This document shows, in pieces, positions 1 through 22,779 of a stretch of 64,000 nucleotides of DNA (positions are counted from its first letter, which is position 1; each line of letters begins with the position of its first letter). The notes below the pieces were generated by a model. That model was not told the origin of the DNA. It saw only the letters and a list, made by a program, of their open reading frames with translations, and made no database searches. The translations under genes and the position numbers were made by a program. This DNA is from Eunapius fragilis (Eukaryota > Porifera > Demospongiae > Spongillida > Spongillidae): NCBI GenBank assembly GCA_963681505.1, contig OY811971.1, forward strand, positions 8,923,991 through 8,987,990. Reading direction: 5' to 3'.

Positions 1-661
1 AATTTTAACTGATTACGTGCTCTAGGGTGATTTTGTGTGGAATGCGGCTGATGCTCACATGTCCAGCCCAATGATACAGCCATATATGGTATACTCAAAA
101 GTACTACCTGTAAATGTATGATTTTTTACCAGAAAAGTTATTACAAAAGTAAGGTAACAATGTCTTTAGGTAGATATAAACTTAGTAGATACATTTATAT
201 TCATGATCTAAAAATAATGTTGCAGTAAATCTCATCATAGCCAGTCACCAATTACAAAACAACTTCATACATTTGATGGCCCAGCAAACCGAACTTTGCC
301 AGCCATGATGTGGATCAGGCTTAAAGTGGAACTGAACATGAATGTTTATGGCAGAAATCTTGCAGTAGGAAAATAATGTGTGGTTATCAGTAGGGTCTCC
401 AGACCAGGATTTAAGGCACAGAATGTTTCCTAGTCTTATACTTAAACATAAATGTTGGCCATTTCATTTGCTTGTCCAGGATATTATTATACTGCATCAA
501 TCCTATACGGAACCAGCCTCGGCAGGTTCTAATTCAGCGATGATAAGTCTAATCTGTTGCTTAAACCATAATGCTGTCTGACTTTGTTGCTTGTGTCTGT
601 GCTGTTTAGGAGTGTGTAATTTTAGTAGTCTGCATAATGCCAGGCAAAGGACAGCATTGTG

Positions 662-825
662 CCCTAGCATTAAGGGACAGGTAAGGAACAGCATTAGGCC
701 CCAGGTAAGGGACAGCATTAGGCCCCAGGTAAGGGACAGCATTAGGCCCCCGGTAAGGAACAGCATCAGGCTCTAGATAGGGGACAGCATTAGGCCCAGG
801 TAAGGGACAGCATTAGGCCTCATGC
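662..825 (+). repeat. Short minisatellite, about 24-bp unit
   Basis: About six to seven imperfect copies of gggacagcattaggccccag with gtaa between them. The unit drifts in length. No coding meaning is apparent; it lies downstream of the minus-strand COR-Death gene. Confidence 0.85.
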
Positions 826-1300
826 AGGTAAGAGGTGAAGTCATGCCCAAGGTTACCCCTGATTGCCATTATCTTAGCTAGTGCGCAAGAATTTTGCTGG
901 GAATGCATTGTACATGTAAGTGTAGTACATTGTTGTGTTGTACTGTGAGCATGGTGTTGGGACATGGGTCCATATGTCTACATGTACATGCAGCCATACT
1001 TGTATGATACTCCTATGTGGCTCACATTGGGACAGATTCATTGCTGCAAAATATAATATGATGCCCACTTTTTTTTTCTACATTGAACCACCCTGTCTTC
1101 TATGGAGTTATAAGGCACAGAATGTCTTGTGGTGAATGATCACATACTCATATTTATGGTTATGGATCACAACAAATGATGGGAACCATGCATGTGCCCA
1201 CAAATATCTATTCCACCTAAGCCACATCCTTCAATGTAATACACTAATTGTCAAATCTGTGATCATTAAAACACTGTCATTTGTACAAACACAATGTAAA

Positions 1301-11260
<9,960 letters not shown>

Positions 11261-11911
11261 CTATATGCAAAAAAGTTTAATGAACTGTAATCACAGCCAA
11301 ATTAACTTGTAGGTACTATATATGCATTATATCTTGATCACACTGAGCTCATACTCAATAGGCCTGCACTATTGGCTGGGAATGGAATTTCATCTTCAAT
11401 CTGTTTAGGAAATACCCTAGCTTGAGTGCCTAAATGTAATTTCACAAAGAGGAAGATGCAGCTTGCATTAAGAAAAGCGTGCTTTGGCATCTTAACTGAA
11501 AACCATAAGTTACTGGTGTAACAGACAGTACTAAGAAATGGGTAGATAAATACTTATCCACATCATTATGCTGGTAGACAGCATTGTTTTGTGCAATGCC
11601 CCATCTATTTAAAAATAGATGTTAGATATACTGCATTGCTAAGAACATGTATCTATATAGCACTATATAGGTTATTTACTGTTCAAACCTTATAAAATTC
11701 AAGGGCCAAATCAAAATTAATTAATTTAATATAAATTATGATTTTAAATACTAATCAATGACAGATACATTCTACAAATTTGGCGGTAATCATAATAATA
11801 ACAAAAGTTTTACTATAACATGTAACATTTTGTGAAATGGTTTGTGAGATGCATTGCATGGACATTAATTAGTCCATTGTACACTACCTTTTCAAATTTT
11901 TAATCTAATTT

Positions 11912-12252
11912 TGGATGGAAATAAAGGATGACTTTACGCTGCTCGTATCAACTTCAATTCACATCATTTTTGGCAAAATAAGCTTCCATAGGCTTTCATC
12001 TAAACAGCGCTATCTAATTAGTCGTTATATCTTTTTTTCCAAAGCAAAACCACTGTTTAGGCTTTGTTTTAACGTTCATTCATAATAATGCCCCTTACAA
12101 TCAAAGTCAGAGAAAAAGTAACGACTAATTAGCTAGCGCTGTTTAGATGAAAAAGCCTATAGAAACTTAATATCGCCAAAAATATCCAATACAATACGAA
12201 ATGAAGATACGAGCGGCAAAAAGTCATCCTTAATTCAGGATTTCCATCCTAA
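11912..12252. mobile_element. Palindromic MITE
   Basis: The arms 11912-12045 and 12117-12252 are inverted copies, sharing aggatgacttt, gctcgtatc, ataggct and catctaaacagcgctagcta-like words. The spacer is about 70 bp. No coding content. Confidence 0.8.
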
Positions 12253-12587
12253 ATTAAGGATGAAAATTGATTAAAGATTAAGTACACTAGATGAATGGAC
12301 CGGTAGAGAAGCACAAGAGTTGCGCTCCGTACCATTTTCATGGCAAGTAGTTTCCAGTACAAACCATACATCTTCCTCAAGGTATTTAAGGATTTATTAA
12401 AATGTGGGAGCAAATTCCAGAATGTAGGGAGGCAGTTGAGGTAGAAATGTCTGATGGTGTTCAAAGAGGTGAGTGATATGCATATTTTGTTAGTAGATGA
12501 TGAGCAAGTTGAAGAAGGGATGAACTGAAAATGAAGATGTCCTGGAGTTCTAGCCAAAATGTCTGTGGAAGCACATGCAATTAGACA

Positions 12588-14644
12588 AGCCTGCTTTTGT
12601 AATCCAACTGATAGTTATATACGTACTTAGTTGGATCGAGATGCTCTAAATGTTTAGAATCGTTTTGATGCCATATTAGAATGTCCTCAACCACAGCAGT
12701 TCAGCAGCCCATTTGCAGACTGGATATGTACAATTTTATTAGACTATCCACTGTTTCACACATATGCAGTCCGCACATGCATGGGGTCCCATTTTCCACG
12801 TATTCAGGCCGCTAAGGGGCTGTACATAAATTTAAACTTGCACTGTCCTGACACTGACATGCATGGTCAAAAATGTTTTGCCATTTGACTTAGTTATATT
12901 TAATGGTAAGAGGGCATACATGTAGTTACAAGTCCTCAATTAGAATTTGGCAAGATAAGTCATTTTGATATGCAAGAACAAGCCACTATCCATTTCTCTC
13001 CATGTGTAGTAAAATAAAATGGACTGATAAGTTCACTAGCACAGCCAGTTTTTGCATATCAATACAATCAGGCCTTACTTTACAGCTTTAAAAAACATGT
13101 ACTATAAATGTCAGTACTGCTAAATATTACGAGGTCCCTTCAACAAACTACAGAGTTTTGCTGTGCAGGAGTGCGTATCTCCTTCCTCCCCAGATTATAT
13201 TCAGGACAATGCACATCAGCATGTACAATTGGATACATTATAGAGCGATGTGTGAATCTCAAAAGTAAATTCCAAATTCAAAAGACTGTTCATAAATTGG
13301 GTAGCAGTTAATTAAACAAATCATATCCAGATGCGCAAAGAAGATACGCTTTGTTGGCTGATGCAGATGAAAATTGCTGGCTATATCCTTTATGATTCTC
13401 ACATTGAATGTAATCTACAGGTGGATTATGTGATACACCTCAGGCCAGTAGTGCTAGATGGTATCACCTGTTTATGAATCCCATATGAATGTATCATTTA
13501 CGTTTTTGAGCTCTAACATACTTGCTCCAAAGGTGGAGGCTTCAAACACTAGCAGCTAATGCTCTGGAGGCACCCTAAAGTTTCTCTTGATCATCTATAA
13601 CAGTTGCTGGTAGAGAGACAATTGCACGTGGTTTCAAAGAGCTGGTTATGAGCAATTTCCCTTGTGGGACTGTTTCTTCCACAAGGTACATGCTTTTACT
13701 AATCAAAGAACATGGATGGTTTTATAGGCTCAATGATTGTTTTGCTTGTGTCCAATAAGGTAAATGGGGGGAAAAAAAGGGTTAATGGCAGATACGGTGG
13801 GAGATGTATCCCCTGTTGATGAATGGAGCAAATAATTGTGGCAAGTTGTGAGTAGCAGATGACAAACGTAATTTCCTACGCCCAAATGGTCCAAACAAAT
13901 CCTTTTATACATTTCTGCAGTACATAATGACTGATCGGCACACACTGGTCAAAACTATGGATCCATTCTGCCAATACATTTACATATGTGTGCATAGAAT
14001 GTAAATTGCAAATGCTCTTGCATCACAAGGTATACATACCATTAAACCATTCATACAATATTAATGTTTTTAATAACTAGATTTTTAATAGGTTTTGGAA
14101 GCCTTATTTTTATGCCTTCTAAATTTTTCTGTCTGCTACATGTATTGCCACCCCCCCCCCCACCCCCACCCCAATCATAACCGCATTAATATATTAATTA
14201 CAATGCACTTACTGTCTTTTTGCATTTGCTATTGCTGGCCTATCAGGAATAAGAAAAAATATTGATCAACATTTTATATGCAAATACCTTTCTGAATGAT
14301 GCCTACCATGCATGGACAAACCACTGGTATACCATGCAAGATGTAAACTCAAATCCTGTCACGTAATTAAATCCTGTAGGTATTTTGTAAGTTTGCGGGC
14401 TGTAGGTGTCGACCTATATCAATATATGTACATGTACATCCTTATCCCATATCTATTTAGGCAAGGTACAAGGGGTGCTCCCGTAGGTCAGTCAATGTTC
14501 ACTATCACGGTAACCTAATGAGTGTCCTTGTTGTGTATGTGCTATGCCAATTAACATATGGCATCAAAACGATTCTAAACATTTAGAGCATCTCGATCCA
14601 ACTAAGTACGTAAATAACTATCAGTTGGATTACAAAAGCAGGCT
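12588..14644. mobile_element. Non-autonomous inverted-repeat element, 2.06 kb
   Basis: Terminal inverted repeats of about 85 bp (agcctgcttttgtaatccaa, through gttggatcgagatgc, to aacgattctaaac in the partner) are nearly identical at 12588-12672 and 14560-14644. The interior has no convincing open frame, only a poly-C tract near 14150, so the element must be mobilised in trans if at all. Target duplication is unclear. Confidence 0.82.
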
Positions 14645-15040
14645 ATTCCAATTAACACCAGTTTTAATTTAAAAGATGCAGGGAAATGTGGCTAATTTTG
14701 GAGGAAAGCAGAGATAAACTCAATCCGAACAGATATTCTTTCAAACTAATTGACCATGAATACAAGTAACTAATGTACAGTGTTGTACCAGTACATGTAT
14801 TTAATAGATCGTTAAGGACAAGCATAAAAACTCTGCAATGCATCGCTGAGTGATGGATGCATCATATATGCAGACAGTAACTTCTCACATGAGGAGCTTC
14901 GTTGATGACTGTGGTGAAGATAAAAATCCCTGCTTTCCACGCGCACAAAAGATGAGCTAGCGAGTTATGGATTGTTGTCAAAATTAGCCTGGGGAGGAAG
15001 CCTGTATGCAGTGCATTGGGCTATTCCAGTTTTAAATCGT

Positions 15041-15127
15041 CTGATGACATCGCCGCATACCTCCGGATAATAGCTAGTAATTATAGAATACTAGTGGTTA
15101 TCCGGAGGTATGCAGCGATGTCATCAG
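15041..15127. repeat. 30-bp-arm hairpin
   Basis: Arms 15041-15070 and 15098-15127 (ctgatgacatcg, one mismatch, then gcatacctccggataa) are inverted copies around a 27-bp loop. The preceding gggctattcc resembles the terminus of the MITE at 5077, so it may be a MITE end. Confidence 0.8.
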
Positions 15128-15726
15128 TACCCAGATCGACTTCTATCGCATACAAAGAAATAATTTCATAGGCGCCATTGTGCAAGAGGCAGATTAAATA
15201 AGATGGCCAATTAAGATCGTGACCTGCAGAATAGAGTCAAATCTCAGCCTACTTTATCAGTTTAATTTATGATCACCCTATTGCAATCTAATACCGAGAA
15301 AATATACTTAAAACAGTCCAGGGTTACCAATGGCCATCCCAGGACAACTCTCTGTAACTATAACTTACCATTTTTGAGACAACGATCCCAGCACCTAGAA
15401 CTAGTATAATTAGAACACAATATGACATTTACGGTTCAAGACCAAAATTTTATATGACTACCTTAAAATTACTGCCGGCTCTTTCCAGTCACGGAACCGA
15501 ACCGCGACATTTCCGTTCCATTCCGTATTTTAGTATTCAATGGCCGCACTGCAGTAGGAATCGTTCTTTTAAATGGTAAGACTACTTGAGTTAGTTCTAG
15601 GTTGTCATCACGATTAATCCATTGGGTATGGTGCATAAACGTGTTTATATTCGGCTATTGTTGGATTTCAAAAGGGTGATGTAAAATTACAGCGCTATTA
15701 TAAGGCATGATCGAGACGTTTTTGGC

Positions 15727-15765
15727 CCCACTGTTGATTTTGTCTCCACTGTTGATTTTGTCTCA
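15727..15765 (+). repeat. Short tandem duplication
   Basis: The word ccactgttgattttgtct occurs twice in a row. No further copies. Confidence 0.8.
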
Positions 15766-15898
15766 GATCAGACTTCCATTGCATACAGAGTAGTTGATAT
15801 GGTATCCTAACCATTGTTTGTGAGAAGCATGGCGGTAGCCCCATTGTTCCCTCTTCGCGTCTATAGGCATGCGCTTCTTTGTCCTTTCAGAGCGTCAA

Positions 15899-15975
15899 CT
15901 AGTCTATGCGTGGGTGGCCACATAGGCAGAAAGCGTGGAGGTGATTGCACTCCTTGATCTGGGTGTGGTGTAACA
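15899..15975 (+). pseudogene. Decayed ankyrin-repeat fragment
   Basis: A stretch around 15936-15966 (gaggtgattgcactccttga) is nearly identical to the middle of the ankyrin exon at 16605-16709. It follows a plausible acceptor (tcctttcag, ending near 15891). The rest of the repeat is not conserved: a TAA follows soon after and no donor is seen in the equivalent place. It is most likely a broken duplicate of the ankyrin exon. Confidence 0.4.
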
Positions 15976-16604
15976 TCTTTGTTATAGTAACGAATATAGT
16001 GTTCAAATTTTGTAATGAGGTTACCTTAGTGGGTGGGTCAGATCCCTTCCAACCAGGGGATTTGGGAGGCTTCTTCTGGTGGTGCAGTACTGTCAAAAGT
16101 ATTCGGTCAACAATTGGACTGTTTAAGCACTGATCTGGTGTACAAAATACAGTTTAAATCACATGCACACAATTCCTTTAATATGGTTTCCTTATTCCAT
16201 CAAATGGGTGTCACCACCTCAGAGATGGGTGCTCTGATGTGCTCCTTTTAGTTACAACTTCTTTATTAATGGGGTCTAAATTAAAGCCTCGCCAAAATTA
16301 ATTCATTGTATCTTTCTAGTACTGTATTTCTAAGTTACCATATCATGATTGCATCGCCACACCGATCTGTAATGTTTTTAGCTCGTCTGTATGTGGCTAT
16401 GTGATGTGATCGGTGTGCATCAGTAGTCGCTAATATTTTTAGGGGGTATGTAACATGTACCATGGATAATAGAGTAATATTCTTGTTCCTAAGAGAACCC
16501 ACAAGGTTGAGATGTGTAACACTCAACAAGTTCACTATATAGTATCTCTAACTGTACAATAAAAGGATGGCCATACCCAGTGTGTGATGTGTACCTACTT
16601 GTAG

Positions 16605-16709
16605 GATCTTGAAAGGAAACTACTAATAGCAGCAAGATGGGGCAGAACAGAGGAGGTGATTGCACTCCTTGATCAGGGTGTACATGTAGATATTGATGCT
16701 ACTGATGAG
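16605..16709 (+). CDS. Ankyrin-repeat exon (single repeat)
   Basis: The exon is bounded by an AG acceptor (ttgtag) and a GT donor (gtaagg), 105 nt, phase 0 at both ends. It encodes 35 residues with the ankyrin pattern: LLIAARWGRTEEVIALLDQG followed by V-x-V-D and a closing ATDE. Single-repeat, phase-symmetric exons are typical of ankyrin genes. It lies upstream and on the same strand as the ankyrin exon at 19.1 kb and the Roc exons further on, so it is probably a 5' piece of an ANK-Roc gene. A decayed copy of the same repeat sits about 0.7 kb upstream. Neighbouring exons on the 5' side were not identified. Confidence 0.65.
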
Positions 16710-16741
16710 GTAAGGCATATGTCAGATCTTAAGATACACAT

Positions 16742-17029
16742 GTAAATAAAAACGTTCTCTAACGAGAGAGTTGTTGGTATACAGGATTGACCAATGGTGG
16801 TGTAAAAAGCATGGAAACAAGAGAGACAGAAATTTTTCTGGAAAATTGAAATAGGCCTATATTTAGCCCATTACTCAGGCATGCGCTGTTATATTGTGAG
16901 TGTACTAAATATAGGCCTATTTCAAATTTCCAGTAAAATTTCTGTCACTCTTGTTTCCATGCTTTTTACACCACCATTGGTCAATCCTATATACCAACAA
17001 CTCTCTCATTAGAGAATGTTTTTATTTAC
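16742..17029. mobile_element. Palindromic MITE, family A, copy 1
   Basis: The whole 288 bp folds on itself: gtaaataaaaacgttctct and its complement at the ends, then gtgtaaaaagcatggaaaca and its complement inside, and aggcctata near the centre. Relatives with the same ends lie at 42597-42883 and 48508-48760. Confidence 0.85.
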
Positions 17030-17079
17030 TTGTTTCATAAGTTTTTTTTTGCCCTATCATAGTCAATAATCAAATGTCT

Positions 17080-17334
17080 TTAATAATTATAAGAATTAGT
17101 AGAATGTATCATGATGTGTCCTCGCCATGCTTGTTCTGGCCAGGCGGGCCAGGGGGGCAGCGCTGGTGGTGCCGGCGGGAGTGCCGGTGGGGGCAGCACT
17201 GGTGGTGGTGGTGGGGCAGCGCTGCTACAGGATGTGGCGGTGGAGGGGAGAGGAGTCGGAGGATGAATGTAGTCATCCTCTTCCTCCTCTGACCCCTTGT
17301 TGGTGAAAAAACCTCTGAGGTCTTCAGCTGCCAT
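17080..17334 (-). CDS. Small proline-rich open frame, unrecognised
   Basis: A frame that starts with ATG (17334-17332, MAAEDLRGFFTNKGSEEEED) continues into a proline and alanine run (PPPPPVLPPPALPPAPPALP). The composition is GC-rich against an AT-rich surrounding, and the frame lies next to the family A MITE. It could be the first exon of an unidentified gene or transposon protein, or simply a GC-rich minisatellite. No domain is recognised. Confidence 0.25.
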   Translation of the reverse strand: MAAEDLRGFFTNKGSEEEEDDYIHPPTPLPSTATSCSSAAPPPPPVLPPPALPPAPPALPPWPAWPEQAWRGHIMIHSTNSYNY

Positions 17335-17979
17335 CTACATGTACATGACAGAGAGTATGATTAAATTTTTACCTCTTTCTTTTTAGTGCAAAGCCTAGAA
17401 TCCACAGAATATTTACCTCTTTTTGCAAAGTGCACTATTCAGCGGGTGAATGACTTTTACACCTTGCAAAGCCTTAACACGTGTGTAGACTGTGCTATGA
17501 TTCTATTGGTCCAATTCCATAAATGATAGGGAGGGAAGGGGTGTATGTGTATCAGCCGTGCTAAAAATCTATTGGTCAAATTTGATCCAGTAAAAATGCT
17601 CCCATCTAAACATGGAGGTGTAGCCGACTTGCTTATAGATGGATAGTGTGGGAACTCAGGAAGTGAACTACATGGCTTAGTGTAGATCGATAAGTAAGGA
17701 AGCCTTACCAGATTAAAACAATCTACATGTACTGTACACACAGTTGAGTCACCATGCATGCTTTAGTGAATGGTTTTGTGCAAATCCGTGCTGTACCATA
17801 GTTGGGTGGGCCCTACTACCGCGTTTGGTCAGGTAGTAGGGTGACAAGCCCGACCAAATGCTGCAGTACGACTATGCTGTACAAATGTTGTATGCACAGC
17901 TTTTTAATGTTAATACAACATGCCATAACATACCTTTGGATGGTAGTGGTAGTTATGTTACCCTTGCAATATCGCGTTC

Positions 17980-18290
17980 TCTCGGAAGCACATTTAGCCA
18001 ATCGGACAGCAGTGTTATTCCAATACCGACTCCTTTTAGATGGTTTAATGGCAGCTGAATTGTCCTCGTATTTCTGCCTGTTAGCAGTGCAGTTTGCCTC
18101 GAGGTCCTCTTCATATCACCGCCTTTTAGCAGATCGCTTAGATTCAATATCTGCGTTGTACTTGTCGCGTACAGAGGCCTTCATCTTTTCTGGATTGGCC
18201 TTGTAGAGCGCTCAGGCTTTAGCTTTGTTCGCGTCTTGCTTCTGGAGGTATTCCGCTCGTTGCTTAGATCTCTTCTTTTGATTAACACGA
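17980..18290 (-). pseudogene. Decayed repeat protein fragment of YxANPE type
   Basis: The minus strand encodes, with two in-frame stops, a basic stretch with recurring modules such as ALYKANPEKMKASVRDKYNA and later NRQKYEDN. I recall charged repeats of this kind from sponge proteins that are often tied to mobile elements, but that link is from memory and not checked. The stops show it is not functional. Confidence 0.4.
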
Positions 18291-19106
18291 AGGCATTTTT
18301 AGCAACTTCACTATAATAGCCAAAGTAACAACTAAACTGCGATAGGAACACCAAATATATTTAGTGCAGGTTAGAGACCTAAAATTATTAATAAAAATCT
18401 ATATATACATTATTAAATAGAACTTGATATGTGTCTATATGATATGTAAGGATAACGTGCCGGTACATTATCATTATTTTAGGACTGGGCACGAGAAACA
18501 GGAAATTGTTTGTTTCTCTATAACCACACCGTTTTATGACACGGAACCAACGTAGAACTGTAGATCGTTGTGCTCTCATTACTGTACATTGCAATAAAGA
18601 GATAAGCAATCCGTTTCTCCGTTGTCCCTCCAGACGCTAGTGAAGTTATATTAATGACATTCATCAACCCTCAATCAATCCTATATTGAACCTGCTCCCA
18701 CAGGTTCAGATTTCGCATAAATCTTGGTTCAAGTTTATGTACTGTACTGGTATACCAGGTACATGTAGGCTACTAGTCACTCTGGTTGGTTTACACAACA
18801 ATATGAAACTTTGTTTACCTGTAGTCTTAAACTGATCTTGGTTAGCAATATCACATGTATGAAATTATCATGAAATTTAAACTTGTGTTTGTGCTTTAGA
18901 GTTAAGTTAATTCTGTCAGAAGATATGTATGCATTACTGTGCTTCCCATTTTGCAATGTCTAAGAGTTCTTAATGCTTAATCTCATGGTCATGTTGTTGG
19001 ATGTGTCCTTGTGTACTGTCATTCCCTCTGTGTATAGTAATGGAGAGATGATATTGTTATATGTGACATTGGTGGTACTCCCTGTGATATGCACTTATCT
19101 TTACAG

Positions 19107-19205
19107 TATAGATGTACACTACTGCGAGAGGCATCACTTGGAGGGCATTTTGAGTGCGTGAAGCTTCTTTTGGATAGGGGTGACCAGGCCAACCATCACG
19201 ATAAG
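19107..19205 (+). CDS. Ankyrin-repeat exon (single repeat)
   Basis: The exon is 99 nt (33 residues, exactly one ankyrin repeat), phase 0 at both ends, between acceptor ctttacag and donor gtaagt. The translation contains LLREASLGGHFECVKLLLDR and ends AN-x-x-DK, the usual ankyrin helix-turn-helix and hairpin pattern. It probably belongs to the same ANK-Roc gene as the exon at 16.6 kb. The intron just upstream (about 19010-19106) is similar to 22660-22740, which precedes a Roc P-loop relic, so this part of the locus has been duplicated. Confidence 0.65.
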
Positions 19206-19761
19206 GTAAGTTAACGATTAGTCAGTTGTGGGACGTCATGGGGTTTTGGGGTAATCTAATGTCGATGGGGCAACTGAATGCCCCATTATCGAGCTTGGGG
19301 GTTATTCTCGTAGGGGACGTGGCAGTCCCCATCATCCCTTCAACCATTAGATTTCACAGACCGTGACTGTCTGGAGAAAGAAAATAAATTATCGGTCCAC
19401 TACGCACTTGCTGGCTCTCGCCACGCGTCAGATGATACTAGTGCGCATGCGCGATTGCCTTCCCTCATTAACCTTGGTTAACTCGTTAACCTACATACAT
19501 TAGTCATATCTTCACGGGTGGGAAGAATAAGAATGGCAAAGAATCCATTTGGATGATTATATGAATGAATGTTTATATTCATATTACCAAGAATGCATTT
19601 GGTGTGCCATTTAAAAACTTTTGAATCACATTTGTAGGTCAAATGAAACATTCAGAACTATTTGAATGGCACATGTTAAGGATTAACAAATTTCATACTG
19701 ACCTCTCACACAATCATCTTTGTAATTGAATATCTTATGACAACAATCAAACTTATCTCAT

Positions 19762-21835
19762 ATGATCTTCACCCACAAACTGAAAGCACACGTGCTTTCT
19801 AAACACATTTGTCAAATGGCTGAACTAGAATTGCTCCCATTTGATCCCTGGGCTTCAACCTTGATTATGGTGCAAGACCTCAAGCAAGCAATTGCGAGGT
19901 TTGTGCCACCTCCAGGGTACGTACACTGGCTACCAGATGACTCAAAATCTCCCCTCTACACATATGGCGTCTGTGTTGTTAAGGAAGGTTCTCATGGGAA
20001 GGAGGGGTATTTTGTTTGCATGCTAGGGAAGTGTATTGAGATCAAAGAGGACTGGGGACAAGGAAAAAAGCTTGTTATCAGTACCAGCACTTCCAACGCC
20101 ATTAGTCATCTTCGACAATATTGTCGGGGAGCGGTCAGAAAAGATGATGAGTAAAAAGCACTGATTAGACGAAATTGTGTCGAAGAAAAAGCGTTCAATG
20201 GAAATGATGGAGGCATCCCGTTATTGGGCTTTGACGGTTGCACAGACAGTCGGCCCTTTAACGTTGTCGAAGATGAGAGTTTCCGATACCTCATTGGGGA
20301 AAAGTGCCCGAAGATGAGCACAAAAATGCTTAAACGACTTGTTCTGGAATTATGTATAGCTGCTAAGGAGAGCACCATGGCTAACTTCATATGGTTAAAG
20401 GAGCAGACAAAAGGCCTTCTGCTCTTTCACCTTAATGTAGACTTGTGGACATCTAAGGCAAATGCCCAAAAGTTTCTTGGAGTTAGAGTTTACTATGTGG
20501 ATGAGCTGTTCAACTACTCATCAAAGTTGTTAGCTGTAAAGGTTTTCAATCCATCTTCAGTGGTGCGTGATAGTGGTAGATTGTCTGATATCCTCCTCCA
20601 GTGGGTAAAGGATGTTTTAAATGAGTTTGGCTTGCAGTTGACTGACCTCATGAGTGCAACTACTGATGCTGGAAGTGATATCAAGAGGCTGAGTAGCTCA
20701 CTTATTGGCTGTCACTGGGATTGGTGTATGAGCCACCTGCTGAACTGTGCACTAGTTGAAGCATTTGGTACAAGCTTAGATCCAACCTCTAGTGGAAATA
20801 AAGCTGCTCGTGAGGTAATTCTACGTGCCAAGAAGGTTGTTGAATATGTTAACAAATCCCATCCTGCTAAAATAGCGCTTGAGGAGGTTCAATTAGCCAG
20901 TGCAGTGAGTGCTTTGAAAGTAATAAGTGATGTGCCACAGCGATGGAAATCTACTGTTATGTTGTTAGGCCGATTACTGGAGCTCTGGTCTTTCTTACGC
21001 CTAACATATTCACAACAAGGAAAGCCTTTTGTAATTGAAGCAGATCATGAACTGTTGCTGCAGTTATATTCTTTGATGGCACCAGTTGCTGACTTGATTA
21101 CATCTGTACAAGGAGGGAAACACCCGGGGACTCCATCAGTTATATTGAAAATTGTGGCTCTTGAAGCAACAGTTCTTAACTGTGATGAACCACTTGAAAT
21201 AATTGACCCAGCGATCAAACCTGCTGGCATTCAACAATGTATTGCTCGATGCAACTTGCATCATGTTACCTGGGAGGACACTCAGAAAGCTGTTTCATGC
21301 AATTGATGTCCGCTTTCTCAATAGGTATTCTTCTATGACTGACAGGTCACCTATGCTTGACTGCTGTGAATTCCTCTACCCTCCTTTGTCCAAGCTTCCA
21401 TATGTGAATTTCATCTTCTCTACCAATGTTCCGTCAAGTAATGCTTGCACAGTGGAGTATGTGCGCACAACAACAGAGAAGGAAATCATGAGGTAGGCTC
21501 TTGCACACTTAAAAGCAAAGCAACAGGGTAATGCATCTTCCACTGGCACCAGTAATACTTGCTGGTGCCAGTGGAGTTGAAAAGTTTTCAAAAGATCATG
21601 CTGAGGCATGCCATCTTGTAGATACATCACTCTCGCTTTTGTTTGGTCCTCACGCTGAACCTAAAAGTGCAGCAAATACACATATTCCTCCACATATTGC
21701 TATCATGCAGTAGATCCAACGATATAAGGCTGAAGACATAAATGTTAGCCAGTGTCGTCCAGAGGAGTCTGATGTTCTGGGGTCAAGTCACATCAGTTCT
21801 ATCAACTTTTGGCATGACATTGTCCAATCTTGTTC
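19762..21835 (+). pseudogene. hAT-superfamily transposase with BED finger, broken
   Basis: Positions 19762-20154 encode a BED-type finger (YFVCMLGKC, then STSTSNAISHLRQYC). A TAA at 20152-20154 interrupts the frame, which then continues unchanged through 20224-21306. That part carries hAT features: HLNVDLWTSKANAQKFLGV, LMSATTDAGSDIK, CMSHLLNCALVEAF, VPQRWKSTVMLL. A frameshift near 21290 moves the frame to LFHAIDVRFLNRYSS, with later stops near 21494 and 21713. The C-terminal dimerisation region is truncated (IQRYKAED at 21715 is followed quickly by a stop). The family cuts and pastes DNA by a DDE mechanism with 8-bp target duplications. Terminal repeats were not located. Confidence 0.85.
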
Positions 21836-22250
21836 ATAACTAACCATCTTGTATGTATCATGAAGATGTGATAAAATGCAAAGTTTGAGCTCTGTAACAC
21901 ATTTGAACTATAGCTTGTTGACATTTTTACCATTTATGGTTCCATTGTGTAAAACAGGGGGGCGTTTCTATTTACTAAGTCCTTAACAATCAAGATGTAG
22001 TACAAATGACCATGCCAATTTATAAAGTGTCATTGTGTGCTTGTTTTGGTGTGTCGTTTATTAAGCGTCATTAATCATGCTCGCGATAAACTAACCATTA
22101 ATGTGTGCTACGTTAATTACGTTTTTCAAAAAACTCCCTTAAAAGAACCTCACAAATTTTATATGAGCACCATCCTCAGACCATGAGCGATCAGGAAAAG
22201 CAATAGTTAGGCGGGGACTTTTGCAGGTTACGGAGATATAAGACCAAATC

Positions 22251-22386
22251 AGCGATGTTTACAATATAGTTTTCACTGCACACGCTATTGTTTACACAAG
22301 CGGTTTTGCTTATCTTACGTAGGCATCTTTTTGCGTGATGTGTAAACGATAACGTGTGCAGTGAAAACTATATTGTAAACATCACC
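22251..22386. repeat. Hairpin of about 50-bp arms
   Basis: Arms near 22251-22299 and 22336-22386 share gatgtttacaatatagtttt and cactgcacacg in inverted orientation. The surrounding ggagatat words extend the symmetry weakly. Probably a MITE. Confidence 0.75.
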
Positions 22387-22779
22387 GATATAGTCTTTAG
22401 GTTTGGATATCTCCGAAATTCAAGTTCTGACCCACTTTACTCACAGATATGGTATTAAATATAATTCTGGTCTAATGTAAGGTTGATGTGTCATCAAGCT
22501 TCAATGTCTTTATGTTCTTAATTAATATTTAATCTCCAGATCATGGTCCTTGTTTAATTGTAGACCACACACCTACATGTACACTTTAAGCCTGTACATG
22601 TGCTGGCAACCACTTATTCTCACAATAAATGTCATGTACATGTATTAAACACTGTAGGTCCTACCCTCTGTGTATAGATGTGGTTTGTTGTACATGTCCT
22701 TGTATGTGACATTGCTGTGATATGCACTTGTCTTTACTGTCACTGGTGATTGCATCACTGATTCATATCGAAAGGTTTT

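Noticed and set aside
19762..21835. hAT transposase as a domesticated host gene
   Set aside because: In-frame stop, frameshift and truncated C-terminus show it is broken.
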